DNA of 36,784 bases from the NCBI RefSeq assembly GCF_001908105.1, contig NZ_MKGQ01000029.1:1-36784 (forward strand). Reading direction: 5' to 3'. Each line of letters opens with the position of its first letter. Positions within the stretch are counted from its first letter, which is position 1. The position numbers were made by a program, and so were the translations under genes. This stretch comes from Xenorhabdus eapokensis (GTDB lineage Bacteria > Pseudomonadota > Gammaproteobacteria > Enterobacterales > Enterobacteriaceae). Below, one piece after another: positions 8,901-19,321 of this stretch. The notes under the pieces are model-generated. The model saw only the letters and a list, made by a program, of their open reading frames with translations. It ran no database searches and had not been told where the DNA came from.

Positions 8901-10019
8901 ATGGTTAGAAAAACCTTGAATATCTTACATACAGAATCATCGTGTGGCTGGGGAGGACAGGAGATTCGTATCCTGACAGAATCTCAGGGCATGATACAGC
9001 GTGGTCACCATGTGGTTATCGTTTGTTGTCCAACTTCAACCCTTTACCGTGAAGCTCATCATTATGGTGTGCCTGTTGTTGCGCTCCCAATTGAAAAAAA
9101 ACGTCTTTCTTGTCTTCGGGCAATGCGTCGTTGGCTAAAAACTGAAGGCCGCCAATTCGATGTCATCAATACCCACAGTTCTACTGATTCTTGGCTAGTG
9201 GCTGCGGCATGTGCCACATTAAAAGGTGCGCCTCCGATAGTCCGAACTCGTCATGTTTCGACTCATGTTTCAAAATCCATTGCGACTCGTTGGCTCTATT
9301 TGCACGCGGGTCAGCATATTGTGACAACCGGGGAAAAACTACGCCAATATCTGCATATAAATAATGATTATCCTCTATCTCACATGACCTCGGTACCGAC
9401 AGGGATCGATTTGTTACGTTTTCATCCTGAAAGCAAATCCTTAAGCCGTCAGCGCATTGGCATCAAAGATAAGCCAACACTGGGTATTGTTGCCACAATG
9501 AGAACGTGGAAAGGCCATCGCTACTTGCTTGATAGTTGGAAAACTCTCCATCAACGTTATCCTGATTGGCAATTGCTGTTCATAGGTGATGGCCCCCAGA
9601 GAAAGAATTTAGAGCCGCGAGTTCAGCAGGAGGGACTAACAGAAAGTGTCATCTTTCTTGGTAATCGTCAGGATGTTCCTGATTGCTTAAATGCAATGGA
9701 TATCTTTGCCTTGCCTTCGTTTGGTAATGAAGGTGTACCCCAGGGAATCATGCAGGCAATGGCATGTGGATTGCCTGTTGTATCTACATCAGTGGGTGCG
9801 ATTACAGAAGCTGTAATTGATGGTGATACAGGGTATATTATCGAACCTAAAAATGTTGAGCAATTAACAGAAAAGTTAGATTTATTAATGCATGATGCAG
9901 GGCTGCGTTTACAAATGGGAGAGGCTTCACTACGACGGGCAACTCATTTATTTGGTATGGATAATATGTTAGAAAAAATGGAATCTATTTTTTATTCTGG
10001 TATGAAAAGTACACGGTGA
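8901..10019 (+). CDS. Family 4 glycosyltransferase, LPS core
   Basis: This 372-residue GT-B glycosyltransferase probably adds a sugar from a nucleotide donor to the LPS core at the inner face of the inner membrane. The N-terminal acceptor domain has a glycine-rich WGGQEIRIL loop (about 18-26). The C-terminal GT4 domain has GDGPQRKNL (about 230-238) and a FGNEGVPQGIMQAMACGLPV donor-binding segment (about 273-292). In this EGVPQ-type segment the second Glu of the usual EX7E motif is Gln, a variant common in this subgroup. It heads a four-gene glycosyltransferase set placed between rpmG and mutM, which are adjacent in E. coli. The exact linkage cannot be read from sequence. Confidence 0.85.
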   Translation: MVRKTLNILHTESSCGWGGQEIRILTESQGMIQRGHHVVIVCCPTSTLYREAHHYGVPVVALPIEKKRLSCLRAMRRWLKTEGRQFDVINTHSSTDSWLVAAACATLKGAPPIVRTRHVSTHVSKSIATRWLYLHAGQHIVTTGEKLRQYLHINNDYPLSHMTSVPTGIDLLRFHPESKSLSRQRIGIKDKPTLGIVATMRTWKGHRYLLDSWKTLHQRYPDWQLLFIGDGPQRKNLEPRVQQEGLTESVIFLGNRQDVPDCLNAMDIFALPSFGNEGVPQGIMQAMACGLPVVSTSVGAITEAVIDGDTGYIIEPKNVEQLTEKLDLLMHDAGLRLQMGEASLRRATHLFGMDNMLEKMESIFYSGMKSTR

Positions 10020-10206
10020 TATTTCGTTTATATCATTTTTATCCATAGTGAGCAGAATAATCGATATTTTTGTTAACTATTTGTAATTTAATTGTTTTTT
10101 TTGTGGTTCTGTTGTGTTTATTAACCGTAAATAGAACATTAACTAACTTTGCTGTATAGTACCTTAAAAAACCAATCCTTGGATTGATAATTTAATATTC
10201 ATTATT

Positions 10207-11196
10207 ATGCAACCCCAAAATATTTTAATCATCAATATCGCTCGTTTTGGTGACACCTTACTAATAACTCCGGTTATTCGTGCCCTGAAAGAAAAATGGC
10301 CAGAGGCAAATATTGATATATTTGTGCATAAAAAAACAAAAGAAATCCTTGAAAATATCGATTTAATTAATCAGTTGAAAGCCTTTTCAAAAGGCAAAGC
10401 GAGATGGTGTGGCTGGTTTTCTCGTCAGAACTATGATCTGGCATTTGTCTATGGCCATGATAAATCCTTATTGCAATATGCCAAACGTGTAGCAAATTTA
10501 ACCGTTTATTTTTCGGATATCTCTGGTAAAAAACCAAATGAGTATGCTGTAGCAAGACCTAGAGAACTCATGCCTGCACAGCAGGAAAGAGCGCTGTTAA
10601 TTGATGCGCTTGGGGTTGACGTGAGTAATTGGCGTCTGCAGTATAATGTAAGCCTGTATGAAGCGGAGTACGCCAGAGATTTTCTTCAACGGCAAGGGAT
10701 AGAACGACAATTAAGAATTGGTTTTCAGTTACAGAGTTTCCCTGCAAAAGCCTATCGTGATTGGCCTGTAGAACATTTTTACCAATTAGCTCAACATATT
10801 TATCGTGATTATCCGCATGCGCATATTTTGCTGTTAGGCAGTAAAGATGGTGAAGAGTGCGCGCGAGTGCTGGCTGAGAAATTGGGCACAAACAGGTGCT
10901 CATCATTGGCGGGTAAGACTACGATGCGGCAAAACGCGGCAATCATGAGTCAACTTAATTTGTATGTAGGCGTTGATACTGGAACAACTCATCTGGCCGG
11001 AGCCTTAGGGATACCAATGGTTGCTCTGTATCACAGTTTTCACCCAGGGCACTTTCTCGCACCTCAACAACACCCCAAATTAGTGGTAATTGAACATCCG
11101 GTAGATTATAGACAGGCAACTCGTCAAGATACAATGTCAGCAATATCGGTAGATCAAGTCTGGCATTCTGTTCAGTACTTGCTGGAAAATGAATAA
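10207..11196 (+). CDS. Family 9 glycosyltransferase (heptosyltransferase-like)
   Basis: The 329-residue product belongs to the WaaC/WaaF/WaaQ heptosyltransferase family (GT9). The N-terminal NIARFGDTLLITPVIRALK segment has the conserved Asp of these enzymes, and the C-terminal half has the GVDTGTTHLAGALGIPMVALY motif of the ADP-heptose-binding domain. It is distinct from waaC, waaF and waaQ, which are all present elsewhere in the window, so it should add a fourth heptose or a related sugar to the core. It starts 187 bases after the previous gene across an AT-rich gap that may hold its own promoter. It overlaps the next gene by 8 bases. Confidence 0.85.
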   Translation: MQPQNILIINIARFGDTLLITPVIRALKEKWPEANIDIFVHKKTKEILENIDLINQLKAFSKGKARWCGWFSRQNYDLAFVYGHDKSLLQYAKRVANLTVYFSDISGKKPNEYAVARPRELMPAQQERALLIDALGVDVSNWRLQYNVSLYEAEYARDFLQRQGIERQLRIGFQLQSFPAKAYRDWPVEHFYQLAQHIYRDYPHAHILLLGSKDGEECARVLAEKLGTNRCSSLAGKTTMRQNAAIMSQLNLYVGVDTGTTHLAGALGIPMVALYHSFHPGHFLAPQQHPKLVVIEHPVDYRQATRQDTMSAISVDQVWHSVQYLLENE

Positions 11197-12334
11197 AAGG
11201 ATAATGCACCAAATGAAGATAGGGTTTATCGATGTTACCGTTACCATATCGTATGGCGGCATTCAAACTGCTGTTTGGGAGTTAGCCAAGGCACTGACGG
11301 ATGCTGGGCATGAAGTCCATATTTTCGGCGGTATCGGCGATGTGCGGCCTGCATTAGGTGGAAGAAATATCTATATTCATACTTTCCCATTTATCCCTAG
11401 AGAGCGCGTGTTTAACATCGGGCGTCGCTTCCAACGTATTGTTGAACGTTATTCTTTTGCTCGTCATGCCCGTGCAACAGTTATTGCTGAAAATTTTGAT
11501 TGGGTAATTTTGACCAAGCCTTTTGATTTTTTCTGGCCCAGAATGATGCCTGAAACATCCCATACCCAGTTTTGCTATATGAGTGGTGGAACCAGTTTTT
11601 TTAAAGGGGATCGGGTATTGGGTAAGAAAATATCTGCATGGGTTGCATGTAGTCATTTTAATGCCTGGCAGATTCAGCATCATTTCAAGCAATTCCCAAG
11701 CGTCATCTATAATGGGGTAGATATCGATAAATTCAAACCATCTGGCTCTGATATCCGAACCCGACTGGATATCAATGAGAAAACGTTTTTATTAACGTTT
11801 GCTGGCAGGTTGGTTGGTTGGAAAGGCATGAAAGTCGCTATTGATGCAATGGCTTTGTTGCGGAACAAGGATGTAAAGTTATTAATTATTGGTGAAGGTG
11901 AGGATTTGAAATCGCTTAAAAAGCGGGTCTCTGCATTGCAACTGGAAAAATCCATCATTTTTCATCCTCCAGTTGGTCATGATCAATTACCTGAATTTTA
12001 TGCGGCGGGTAATGCCGGTGTTTTCCCCAGTATTGGTGATGAGGCATTTGGTATTACTATTGCGGAAGCGATGGCGTGTGGGCGTCCTGTGATTGCCAGT
12101 TATATTGGCGGAATACCGGAAGTGGTTGGCAATGAAGGTAGTGCTGGTATTTTGGTGACACCAGGTGATGCTGTGGCTATTGCTGAGGCGGTAAATCATC
12201 TTTTATCTTTACCAGATAGAGGAGAAAAGATGGGGAAATCTGCCCGTCAGAGGATTGAAACGATGTACACCTGGGAAGATTCCGCTAGCCGTTTATTGAA
12301 CGCCATAAAAAATAATGAAAATTGCGTATATTGA
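11189..12334 (+). CDS. Family 4 glycosyltransferase, LPS core
   Basis: A GT-B glycosyltransferase of up to 381 residues. The N-terminal domain has SYGGIQTAVWELAKAL (about 22-37). The C-terminal GT4 domain has FAGRLVGWKGMKVAIDAM and a clean EX7E motif in GDEAFGITIAEAMACGRPV. The start is uncertain: ATG 11189 overlaps the upstream gene by 8 bases, while in-frame ATGs at 11204 and 11213 give a more typical MKIGFID beginning, with an AAAAGGA site at about 11194-11200. Overlaps on both sides show it is part of a tight operon. The sugar transferred is unknown. Confidence 0.85.
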   Translation: MNKRIMHQMKIGFIDVTVTISYGGIQTAVWELAKALTDAGHEVHIFGGIGDVRPALGGRNIYIHTFPFIPRERVFNIGRRFQRIVERYSFARHARATVIAENFDWVILTKPFDFFWPRMMPETSHTQFCYMSGGTSFFKGDRVLGKKISAWVACSHFNAWQIQHHFKQFPSVIYNGVDIDKFKPSGSDIRTRLDINEKTFLLTFAGRLVGWKGMKVAIDAMALLRNKDVKLLIIGEGEDLKSLKKRVSALQLEKSIIFHPPVGHDQLPEFYAAGNAGVFPSIGDEAFGITIAEAMACGRPVIASYIGGIPEVVGNEGSAGILVTPGDAVAIAEAVNHLLSLPDRGEKMGKSARQRIETMYTWEDSASRLLNAIKNNENCVY

Positions 12335-13490
12335 TCCTTATCCTGTGCCTGATTATCGGGTTGCGTCACTGCAAATTTTGCAGAATGTAGACGCTTTTGC
12401 CCGTCAGGGGCATAGTGTTTACCTGATTACCCCAAAAGGCCAAAGCCAAGTTGAGGAAATTCTTGGCAGGTCATTACCGCCTTCTGTGGAATTAATTGCT
12501 CTGCGCGATATACGTGGAAAATGGTATTTTCCGCTAAATACCCAAAAGCTGTTTTATTTGCAAGTTTCTCGCTGGCTTAAAGAGCACCAAGTTGATGCCC
12601 TTTTTACTCGCAATATTAAAATGGCGAATTACCTTCTGTGTAATCATCCTGATATCCCTCATTTCTTTGAAAGCCATGAAGTATTTTCTCAATCGTTTAG
12701 AGAATCCCATGATTTGCTCAATCGTGGCAACCAACGTAAGTATCATAAACTGATAAAAATTGAACAGCAGGTTTATGCTAACTCTAAGGTCGTTTTTGCC
12801 CTGACTTCGCTATTACGAGAAGATATTTATAAGCAATATAGTGTCAAAACACCGATTATTGTGGCTCCCGATGGGGTTGATATGCTGGCGGTTGAATCTG
12901 CTAAGCAGACGCTTGCGGGTGGCAATGACAACCGTGAGTTTCCTAAAAAGGTGCTTTATTTGGGTAGCTTACACCGTTGGAAAGGTATTCCAACGGTAAT
13001 GAAAGCTATGTCTTACCTGGATAACGTTGAACTGAACGTTGCTGGCGGTACTATTGAGCAAATAGAGAGATTGCGACAGACTGCTGAACAGATTGGTGTA
13101 AGTGATAAAGTCAATTTCCTTGGTTTTGTCCAACCCAGAAAACGCTTTCAGGTTATTGCTGATAGTGATATTTGTGTCCTGCCACTGACGAAAACCAGTA
13201 TTGGTAGCCGCTATACCTCTCCCCTCAAGCTGTTTGAATATATGGCTATGGGTAAGCCTGTAGTTATTTCTGATTTCCCTTCCATTCGTGATGCTGTTGA
13301 TGAAAATGCGGTAAATTTTGCTGATAGTGAAAATGCAGCGAGTTTTGCTGAACAGATTCAATGGCTGATTAATCATCCCACCGAAATGATGGCAAAAGTT
13401 GATTATTCGCAACGATTGGTTGCAGAACGTTTTAACTGGGATCAGCGTGCGAAGTTAATTATGGGCGTGATAGAGGAAAAACTGTCTTAG
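12315..13490 (+). CDS. Family 4 glycosyltransferase, LPS core
   Basis: The 391-residue product starts MKIAYIDPYPVPDYRVAS and has a GT-B fold. The C-terminal donor domain has VLYLGSLHRWKGIPTVMKAM and the segment SRYTSPLKLFEYMAMGKPVV, where the SPLKLFEY pattern is a common GT4 variant of the nucleotide-sugar binding site. It overlaps the previous gene by 20 bases, so translation is coupled. It is the last of the four glycosyltransferases inserted between rpmG and mutM and probably acts late in outer-core assembly. Donor and linkage cannot be assigned. Confidence 0.85.
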   Translation: MKIAYIDPYPVPDYRVASLQILQNVDAFARQGHSVYLITPKGQSQVEEILGRSLPPSVELIALRDIRGKWYFPLNTQKLFYLQVSRWLKEHQVDALFTRNIKMANYLLCNHPDIPHFFESHEVFSQSFRESHDLLNRGNQRKYHKLIKIEQQVYANSKVVFALTSLLREDIYKQYSVKTPIIVAPDGVDMLAVESAKQTLAGGNDNREFPKKVLYLGSLHRWKGIPTVMKAMSYLDNVELNVAGGTIEQIERLRQTAEQIGVSDKVNFLGFVQPRKRFQVIADSDICVLPLTKTSIGSRYTSPLKLFEYMAMGKPVVISDFPSIRDAVDENAVNFADSENAASFAEQIQWLINHPTEMMAKVDYSQRLVAERFNWDQRAKLIMGVIEEKLS

Positions 13491-13551
13491 TGAATCCTCA
13501 TCAAATCTGGCTGTAAATGATACATGAAAACGGTATTGTAATCTGCTTAGA

Positions 13552-13578
13552 TACGATATTCTCAGATACAATATCGTA
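13552..13578. repeat. Inverted repeat upstream of mutM
   Basis: TACGATATT (13552-13560) and AATATCGTA (13570-13578) are exact inverted copies separated by 9 bases, ending 23 bases before the mutM ATG. No T tract follows, so it is more likely an operator or an mRNA leader hairpin than a terminator. Confidence 0.5.
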
Positions 13579-13601
13579 GATAACTTATTCAAGGAGTGGG
13601 T

Positions 13602-14411
13602 ATGCCGGAGCTACCAGAGGTGGAAACCAGTCGCAGGGGGATTGAACCTCACTTGGTTGGAAATGTGATCCAATATGTCGAGGTCAGGAATTCACGTTTG
13701 CGCTGGCCTGTTTCCGGGCAAATCATGGCACTTTCAGACCGACCAGTATTGAGTGTTCAACGGCGGGCAAAATACTTATTGCTTGAGTTGCCGGAGGGCT
13801 GGATTATTATCCACTTGGGAATGTCTGGCAGTTTGCGTGTCTTGTTGGATGGACAGCCCCCGGCAAAGCATGATCATGTCGATTTGGTTATGGCTGATGG
13901 CAAAATTCTCCGGTATACCGATCCCCGACGTTTTGGTGCGTGGTTATGGAGTGACAATCTCAAAGAGTGCTCCGTACTGGCTCATTTAGGTCCTGAGCCT
14001 CTTTCTGATCAGTTTGATGGCGAATACCTTTATACGGTTTCTCGCAACAAAAAAGCGGCTATCAAATCTTGGTTGATGGATAACAAAGTTGTCGTTGGTG
14101 TTGGGAATATCTATGCTAACGAAGCGTTGTTCGTCGCGCGTATTTTGCCTGAACGCCCCGTGAATTCATTAACGCAGCAAGAAGCTCATCGATTGGCCGA
14201 TGTAATCAAACAGATTTTACGTCGTTCCATTGAGCAAGGTGGAACAACACTGAAGGATTTTCTGCAATCTGATGGTAAGCCAGGATATTTTGCTCAGGAG
14301 TTATTTGTTTACGGCAAGAAAGGTGAACTTTGTCCCGTATGTGGTGAGAAAATTGCGTGTGTAAAATTGGGGCAACGCAGTACATTTTTCTGTCGTCAGT
14401 GCCAGCATTAA
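13602..14411 (+). CDS. mutM: Formamidopyrimidine-DNA glycosylase
   Basis: MutM (Fpg) removes 8-oxoguanine and other oxidised purines from DNA and cuts the backbone by beta,delta-elimination. From ATG 13602 the product has 269 residues, as in E. coli, and starts [16 protein letters not shown] with the catalytic Pro2 and Glu3. A GTG at 13596 would add two residues and bury the catalytic proline, so it is rejected. The helix-two-turns-helix segment with NIYANEALF and a C-terminal zinc finger (two CxxC pairs, CPVC and CRQC) are intact. AAGGAG lies 5 bases upstream. It is convergent with coaD. Confidence 0.97.
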   Translation: MPELPEVETSRRGIEPHLVGNVIQYVEVRNSRLRWPVSGQIMALSDRPVLSVQRRAKYLLLELPEGWIIIHLGMSGSLRVLLDGQPPAKHDHVDLVMADGKILRYTDPRRFGAWLWSDNLKECSVLAHLGPEPLSDQFDGEYLYTVSRNKKAAIKSWLMDNKVVVGVGNIYANEALFVARILPERPVNSLTQQEAHRLADVIKQILRRSIEQGGTTLKDFLQSDGKPGYFAQELFVYGKKGELCPVCGEKIACVKLGQRSTFFCRQCQH

Positions 14412-14419
14412 ACGTATTG

Positions 14420-14440
14420 GGGGCAGAGAATAGTTGCCCC
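14420..14440. terminator. Hairpin between convergent mutM and coaD
   Basis: A GGGGCA / TGCCCC stem with a 9-base loop fills the 40-base gap between two converging genes. It lacks a T tract, so it is a weak or factor-assisted terminator at best. An 8-base direct repeat AACGTATT flanks it (14411-14418, 14446-14453). Confidence 0.45.
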
Positions 14441-14451
14441 GTATAAACGTA

Positions 14452-15708
<1,257 letters not shown>

Positions 15709-15712
<4 letters not shown>

Positions 15713-16986
15713 TGGCTCCTTGGAGGGAGGTAAGGTTCCAGTAATTTTAGCAAACGTTGAAGAGAACCTTGGTTTTCATGCAGGACTTCTGCGGCGTGGT
15801 GGCCGTAATAGCGTCGGTAATCTTCGTCTGTCAGCAGGCTATTGATAGCTGAACTTAATGATTGACTATCCGTAACAGTAATCAATCCATCCGCTTTGTG
15901 CAGCTTGGCACAAATATCTTTAAAGTTAAATGTGTGTGGCCCCATGATCACTGGAATGGCATGGGCTGCCGCTTCCAGCGGGTTATGTCCTCCGCGTTCT
16001 ATCAGGCTCCCCCCGACAAAAGCCAGATCAGCAATACCATACAGGAGCATCAATTCACCCATCGTATCGCCAATAACCACTTGCACATTAGTGTCAGGAA
16101 TAGTGCCAGCACTGCGTAAGATCGCGTTTAATCCCGCTTTTTGGGTTAACTCAGCGGCTTTAGCAAAACGTTCAGGATGGCGGGGCACCAGAATTAACAA
16201 CAGATCAGGAAATTGTTTAAGCAGCTTGCAATGTGCATCCAGGATAATCGTTTCTTCCCCATCATGGGTACTGGTTGCTATCCATACAGGGCGATGGGGA
16301 GCCCATTGGCGGCGCAATGTAACGGCTTTTGCCGCGAGTTCTGGTGTCACAGAAATATCGAACTTAAGGCTACCCGTTACAGAGAGTTGGGAACGTCTTA
16401 ATCCCAATTCGATAAAGCGTTCACCATCTTCCTGATTTTGTGCGGCAATCAATGTGATTTTATTTAAAATGGTCTTAATGAAGCTGCCAATTTTCTGATA
16501 TCCCGCTGCTGATCGGGCTGATAGTCTCGCGTTAGCGATAACCAGCGGGATTTCCCGTTGCTGTAGCTGAGTAATCAAATTTGGCCATAGTTCAGTTTCC
16601 ATAATGATCACGAGCTTGGGATTGACGTGATCAAGAAAACGTCTCATTGAACCTGGCAGATCATAGGGAAGGTATACATGGTTAACATCACTGCCCAAGG
16701 CAGACAGAACCCTTTCAGAACCTGTCGGTGTCATGGTTGTTATAGTAATGGGCAAAAAAGGGTAATGGTGCCGTAAGATCCGCACGAGCGGAATGGCAGC
16801 TAATGTTTCTCCAACAGAAACGGAATGCAGTAAGATCCCACCTGGAGTGACTTTTTTAGCGCAAAAGCCATAGCGTTCTCCCCAGCGTTTGCGGTACGCA
16901 GGGGATTTACGACTGCGCAGCAGCAGACGCAACCAGATAATTGGCTGGATAAGGTAGAGAAGTACCTGATATAAGCGAAGCAACAT
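15709..16986 (-). CDS. waaA: Kdo transferase WaaA
   Basis: WaaA attaches Kdo residues from CMP-Kdo to the lipid A precursor lipid IVA, starting core assembly at the inner membrane. The product has 425 residues, the E. coli length. An N-terminal hydrophobic anchor (about 4-22) is followed by [14 protein letters not shown] with the catalytic Glu, the METELWPNL segment, and the [17 protein letters not shown] donor-binding motif near the C-terminus. It is the first gene of waaA-waaE-coaD and starts 104 bases after the wabH stop, so it may have its own promoter or continue from the waaQ operon. Confidence 0.97.
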
Positions 16987-17090
16987 TCTATCAAATTCAC
17001 TGACATGGACTGAGGTTATAGTACCACATTGGCTTGAAGAAAGTGTGTAAAATGCAGTTCCCTTTGAACCATAGTTTGGTGTTCTGTTGG

Positions 17091-18194
17091 TTATTTTTCT
17101 ATTAATTTAATATATTGCTTTTGTATATTGTTTGACTCAAATTTTTCATATAGTTCATCTGTAATTTGAGGGGGCATATTGTAAGCAAGCTGTATTTTTT
17201 CTGCCAAAGAATCTGCGTCTAGTTTAGACAGGTAGTTTTTTAAGTGCCCTGTCATTATCTCTTTAACACCACCAGGGCAATCTGTACTGACGATAGGAAT
17301 ATGGCAAATTAATGCTTCGATTAATACTGTCGGTAACCCTTCACTGTCTGAACTTATCACAACCGCTCTTGCTTCATTGATAATGGGATGTGGATTGGAG
17401 TGGAAGCCAGCTAAAATGACTTTATCATTTAACCCGTACTCATCAATTTTTACTTTAAGGTGTCCTTCTATTTCTTTGGAACCTTGGCCTACGATAATTA
17501 GCTTGCACGGGAGATTTGCCTTTGCAAAGGCATCTATTAATCGATCTTGACGTTTTACCCGATGTAAGCGCCCGACATGCAGAATGTAATTCAACCCATG
17601 ATAAGGATTGGTTTCTGATGCCTGTGCTTTTATTTTTTCAAAATCAAAGGGATTGTAGATGGTTTTTATCTGCTTGGGCTGTATCCCGATATTGCTTAGT
17701 AGATCATGACTAACGGCCTCGGAAACGCAGATAACCCCTTTATTTTTATAAATTTTTCTTATCTTTTCTTTTTTGAGCCAATAAGAAAAGCCACTTTTAT
17801 TGCTTAAGTAGGATTGAGAATAAATGCCGTGAATACAATGCCATACATTGCAATTTTTCAGGACTTTGGATTTAACCACGATACGATCAGTTTTATGTAG
17901 GTTAGATATGACAAGTACAGGTTTACCTTTTTGCTGGAAAAGCTTAAATAAAACTTTATCCATTGCTTTAGCCCTGCGGTTTATCTCATTGAGTTTTCTT
18001 AGTAACCCTCGATAGTCATCTGGGCTGACGATGTAATGAATATCTTCCGGTATGGTGTAATCCAATTGAGTATTGAGTGAAAGTAAGGAAATTTGGTAGT
18101 TTGATTTACTCAAACCAGCCGCAAGACGAAGGGTTACATTTTCAGCGCCTCCTCCAGGTAATCCATCGATAATAAAAAGAATATGTTCTTTCAC
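17091..18194 (-). CDS. wabH: Probable core GlcNAc transferase WabH
   Basis: The 367-residue GT4 protein starts with the FIIDGLPGGGAENVTLRLA segment characteristic of Klebsiella WabH. Its C-terminal half has LHVGRLHRVKRQDRLIDAF and a complete EX7E motif in SEGLPTVLIEALICHIPIV. In Klebsiella WabH adds N-acetylglucosamine to the core galacturonate, and WabN then removes the acetyl group. The assignment rests on that N-terminal segment and on position directly after wabG, whose product it would extend. It overlaps wabG by one base. It is more AT-rich than waaA, so this end of the operon may be younger. Confidence 0.75.
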   Translation of the reverse strand: MKEHILFIIDGLPGGGAENVTLRLAAGLSKSNYQISLLSLNTQLDYTIPEDIHYIVSPDDYRGLLRKLNEINRRAKAMDKVLFKLFQQKGKPVLVISNLHKTDRIVVKSKVLKNCNVWHCIHGIYSQSYLSNKSGFSYWLKKEKIRKIYKNKGVICVSEAVSHDLLSNIGIQPKQIKTIYNPFDFEKIKAQASETNPYHGLNYILHVGRLHRVKRQDRLIDAFAKANLPCKLIIVGQGSKEIEGHLKVKIDEYGLNDKVILAGFHSNPHPIINEARAVVISSDSEGLPTVLIEALICHIPIVSTDCPGGVKEIMTGHLKNYLSKLDADSLAEKIQLAYNMPPQITDELYEKFESNNIQKQYIKLIEK

Positions 18195-19321
18195 TATGCT
18201 AAAACTCGTTGATAAAGATCAATTAATTGTTTGGATAAATTTTCAGGTGTTGTAGCGATTATTTGCTTTCTGGCGGCAATAGACATATCGGTTCCGAATA
18301 TGTTATCAGGAATGCCGTAAACAGCATCCCTTAATTTTTCAATATCTAATGCATCACAGATAAAACCATTCTTCCCTTCGGTGATGAATTCAGCTCCCCC
18401 ACATGTTGTGCTGGTAATGACGGGTAAACCGCATGCCATAGCTTCGAGGATAACGTTAGGAAATGGATCATATAGCGTCGGCAGTAGCAAAGCGTCAGAC
18501 AATTGATAAAAAGGCAATGTATTTTTTTGTAACCCCATAAAACGGATGCGATGGATACACCCTAGCGTATTTGCAAGCGACTGATATTTTTTCTGTTCTT
18601 TGTCTTTACCGATCACTAATAGATAGCTATCTGTCTTTGCAACGGCTTGGATTGCCGCAGATAACCCTTTTCGCTCAAAGCCAGAACCAACATAAATTAA
18701 GCATTTTGCTGTCGCGGGTATTTGATATTGTTGTCTAAGTTGTAGGCGGGTTTGCTCATCAGCAGGGAAAAACTTTGTGTTATCAATTGAGTTATATATG
18801 ACAGCGATTTTATCTTCAGCTACACCAAATTCCTCGATAATTTCCCTTTTTATCATTTCAGCGTTACAAATCACTTTTTTTAAGGCCGGATCTGCATACA
18901 TTTCAGCCTCAGCATTCATAACATAGCGGTGATACCGATCATTTAACAACCAACGTGCTTTCCATGTTGGCAGGGTACGGCTTCTTTGATGTAACCAGCA
19001 CTTATGGACGCCATCTCCGGCCCGATAAATATCACAACCAGCAATGCGTTCATGGCTTTGAACCAAATCAAAGTGTGCTTTTTGCCATAATTTCCGTGCT
19101 GATTTGGCAAAACCTCTTTCGCGGCTAATTCTGCCATATTTAATGGGGTCACACAGGTGGATATGCCAATTTGGATTACTTGCACCTTGCCAAGAACGTG
19201 TAATGACATTCAGCTCAAGTTGTTGGTGTTCCAGTGCTTCCAGGGCCCTTGAAATAAAACGTTCAGCACCTCCATCTGGACGATACTTTTGACGGACAAT
19301 GGCTAAACGTAATGGTTTCAT
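18194..19321 (-). CDS. wabG: Core galacturonic acid transferase WabG
   Basis: WabG transfers galacturonic acid to O-3 of heptose II, giving negative charge to a phosphate-poor core in Klebsiella and Proteus. The 375-residue product matches my memory of Klebsiella WabG well: LRLAIVRQKYRPDGGAERFI at the start, then SRERGFA, QSHERIAGCDIYRAGDG, YRYHRYVM-type and GSGFERKGL segments, and LPTLYDPFPNVILEAMACGL in the donor domain. It lies between waaQ and wabH with 4-base and 1-base overlaps, so the three genes form a tight operon. In E. coli K-12 waaG holds the equivalent place but adds glucose. Confidence 0.88.
   Translation of the reverse strand: MKPLRLAIVRQKYRPDGGAERFISRALEALEHQQLELNVITRSWQGASNPNWHIHLCDPIKYGRISRERGFAKSARKLWQKAHFDLVQSHERIAGCDIYRAGDGVHKCWLHQRSRTLPTWKARWLLNDRYHRYVMNAEAEMYADPALKKVICNAEMIKREIIEEFGVAEDKIAVIYNSIDNTKFFPADEQTRLQLRQQYQIPATAKCLIYVGSGFERKGLSAAIQAVAKTDSYLLVIGKDKEQKKYQSLANTLGCIHRIRFMGLQKNTLPFYQLSDALLLPTLYDPFPNVILEAMACGLPVITSTTCGGAEFITEGKNGFICDALDIEKLRDAVYGIPDNIFGTDMSIAARKQIIATTPENLSKQLIDLYQRVLA

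Noticed and set aside
10173..10186. CAATCC-TT-GGATTG symmetry before the GT9 gene
   Set aside because: A two-base loop cannot form a stable hairpin and the element is too short to claim as an operator on its own.
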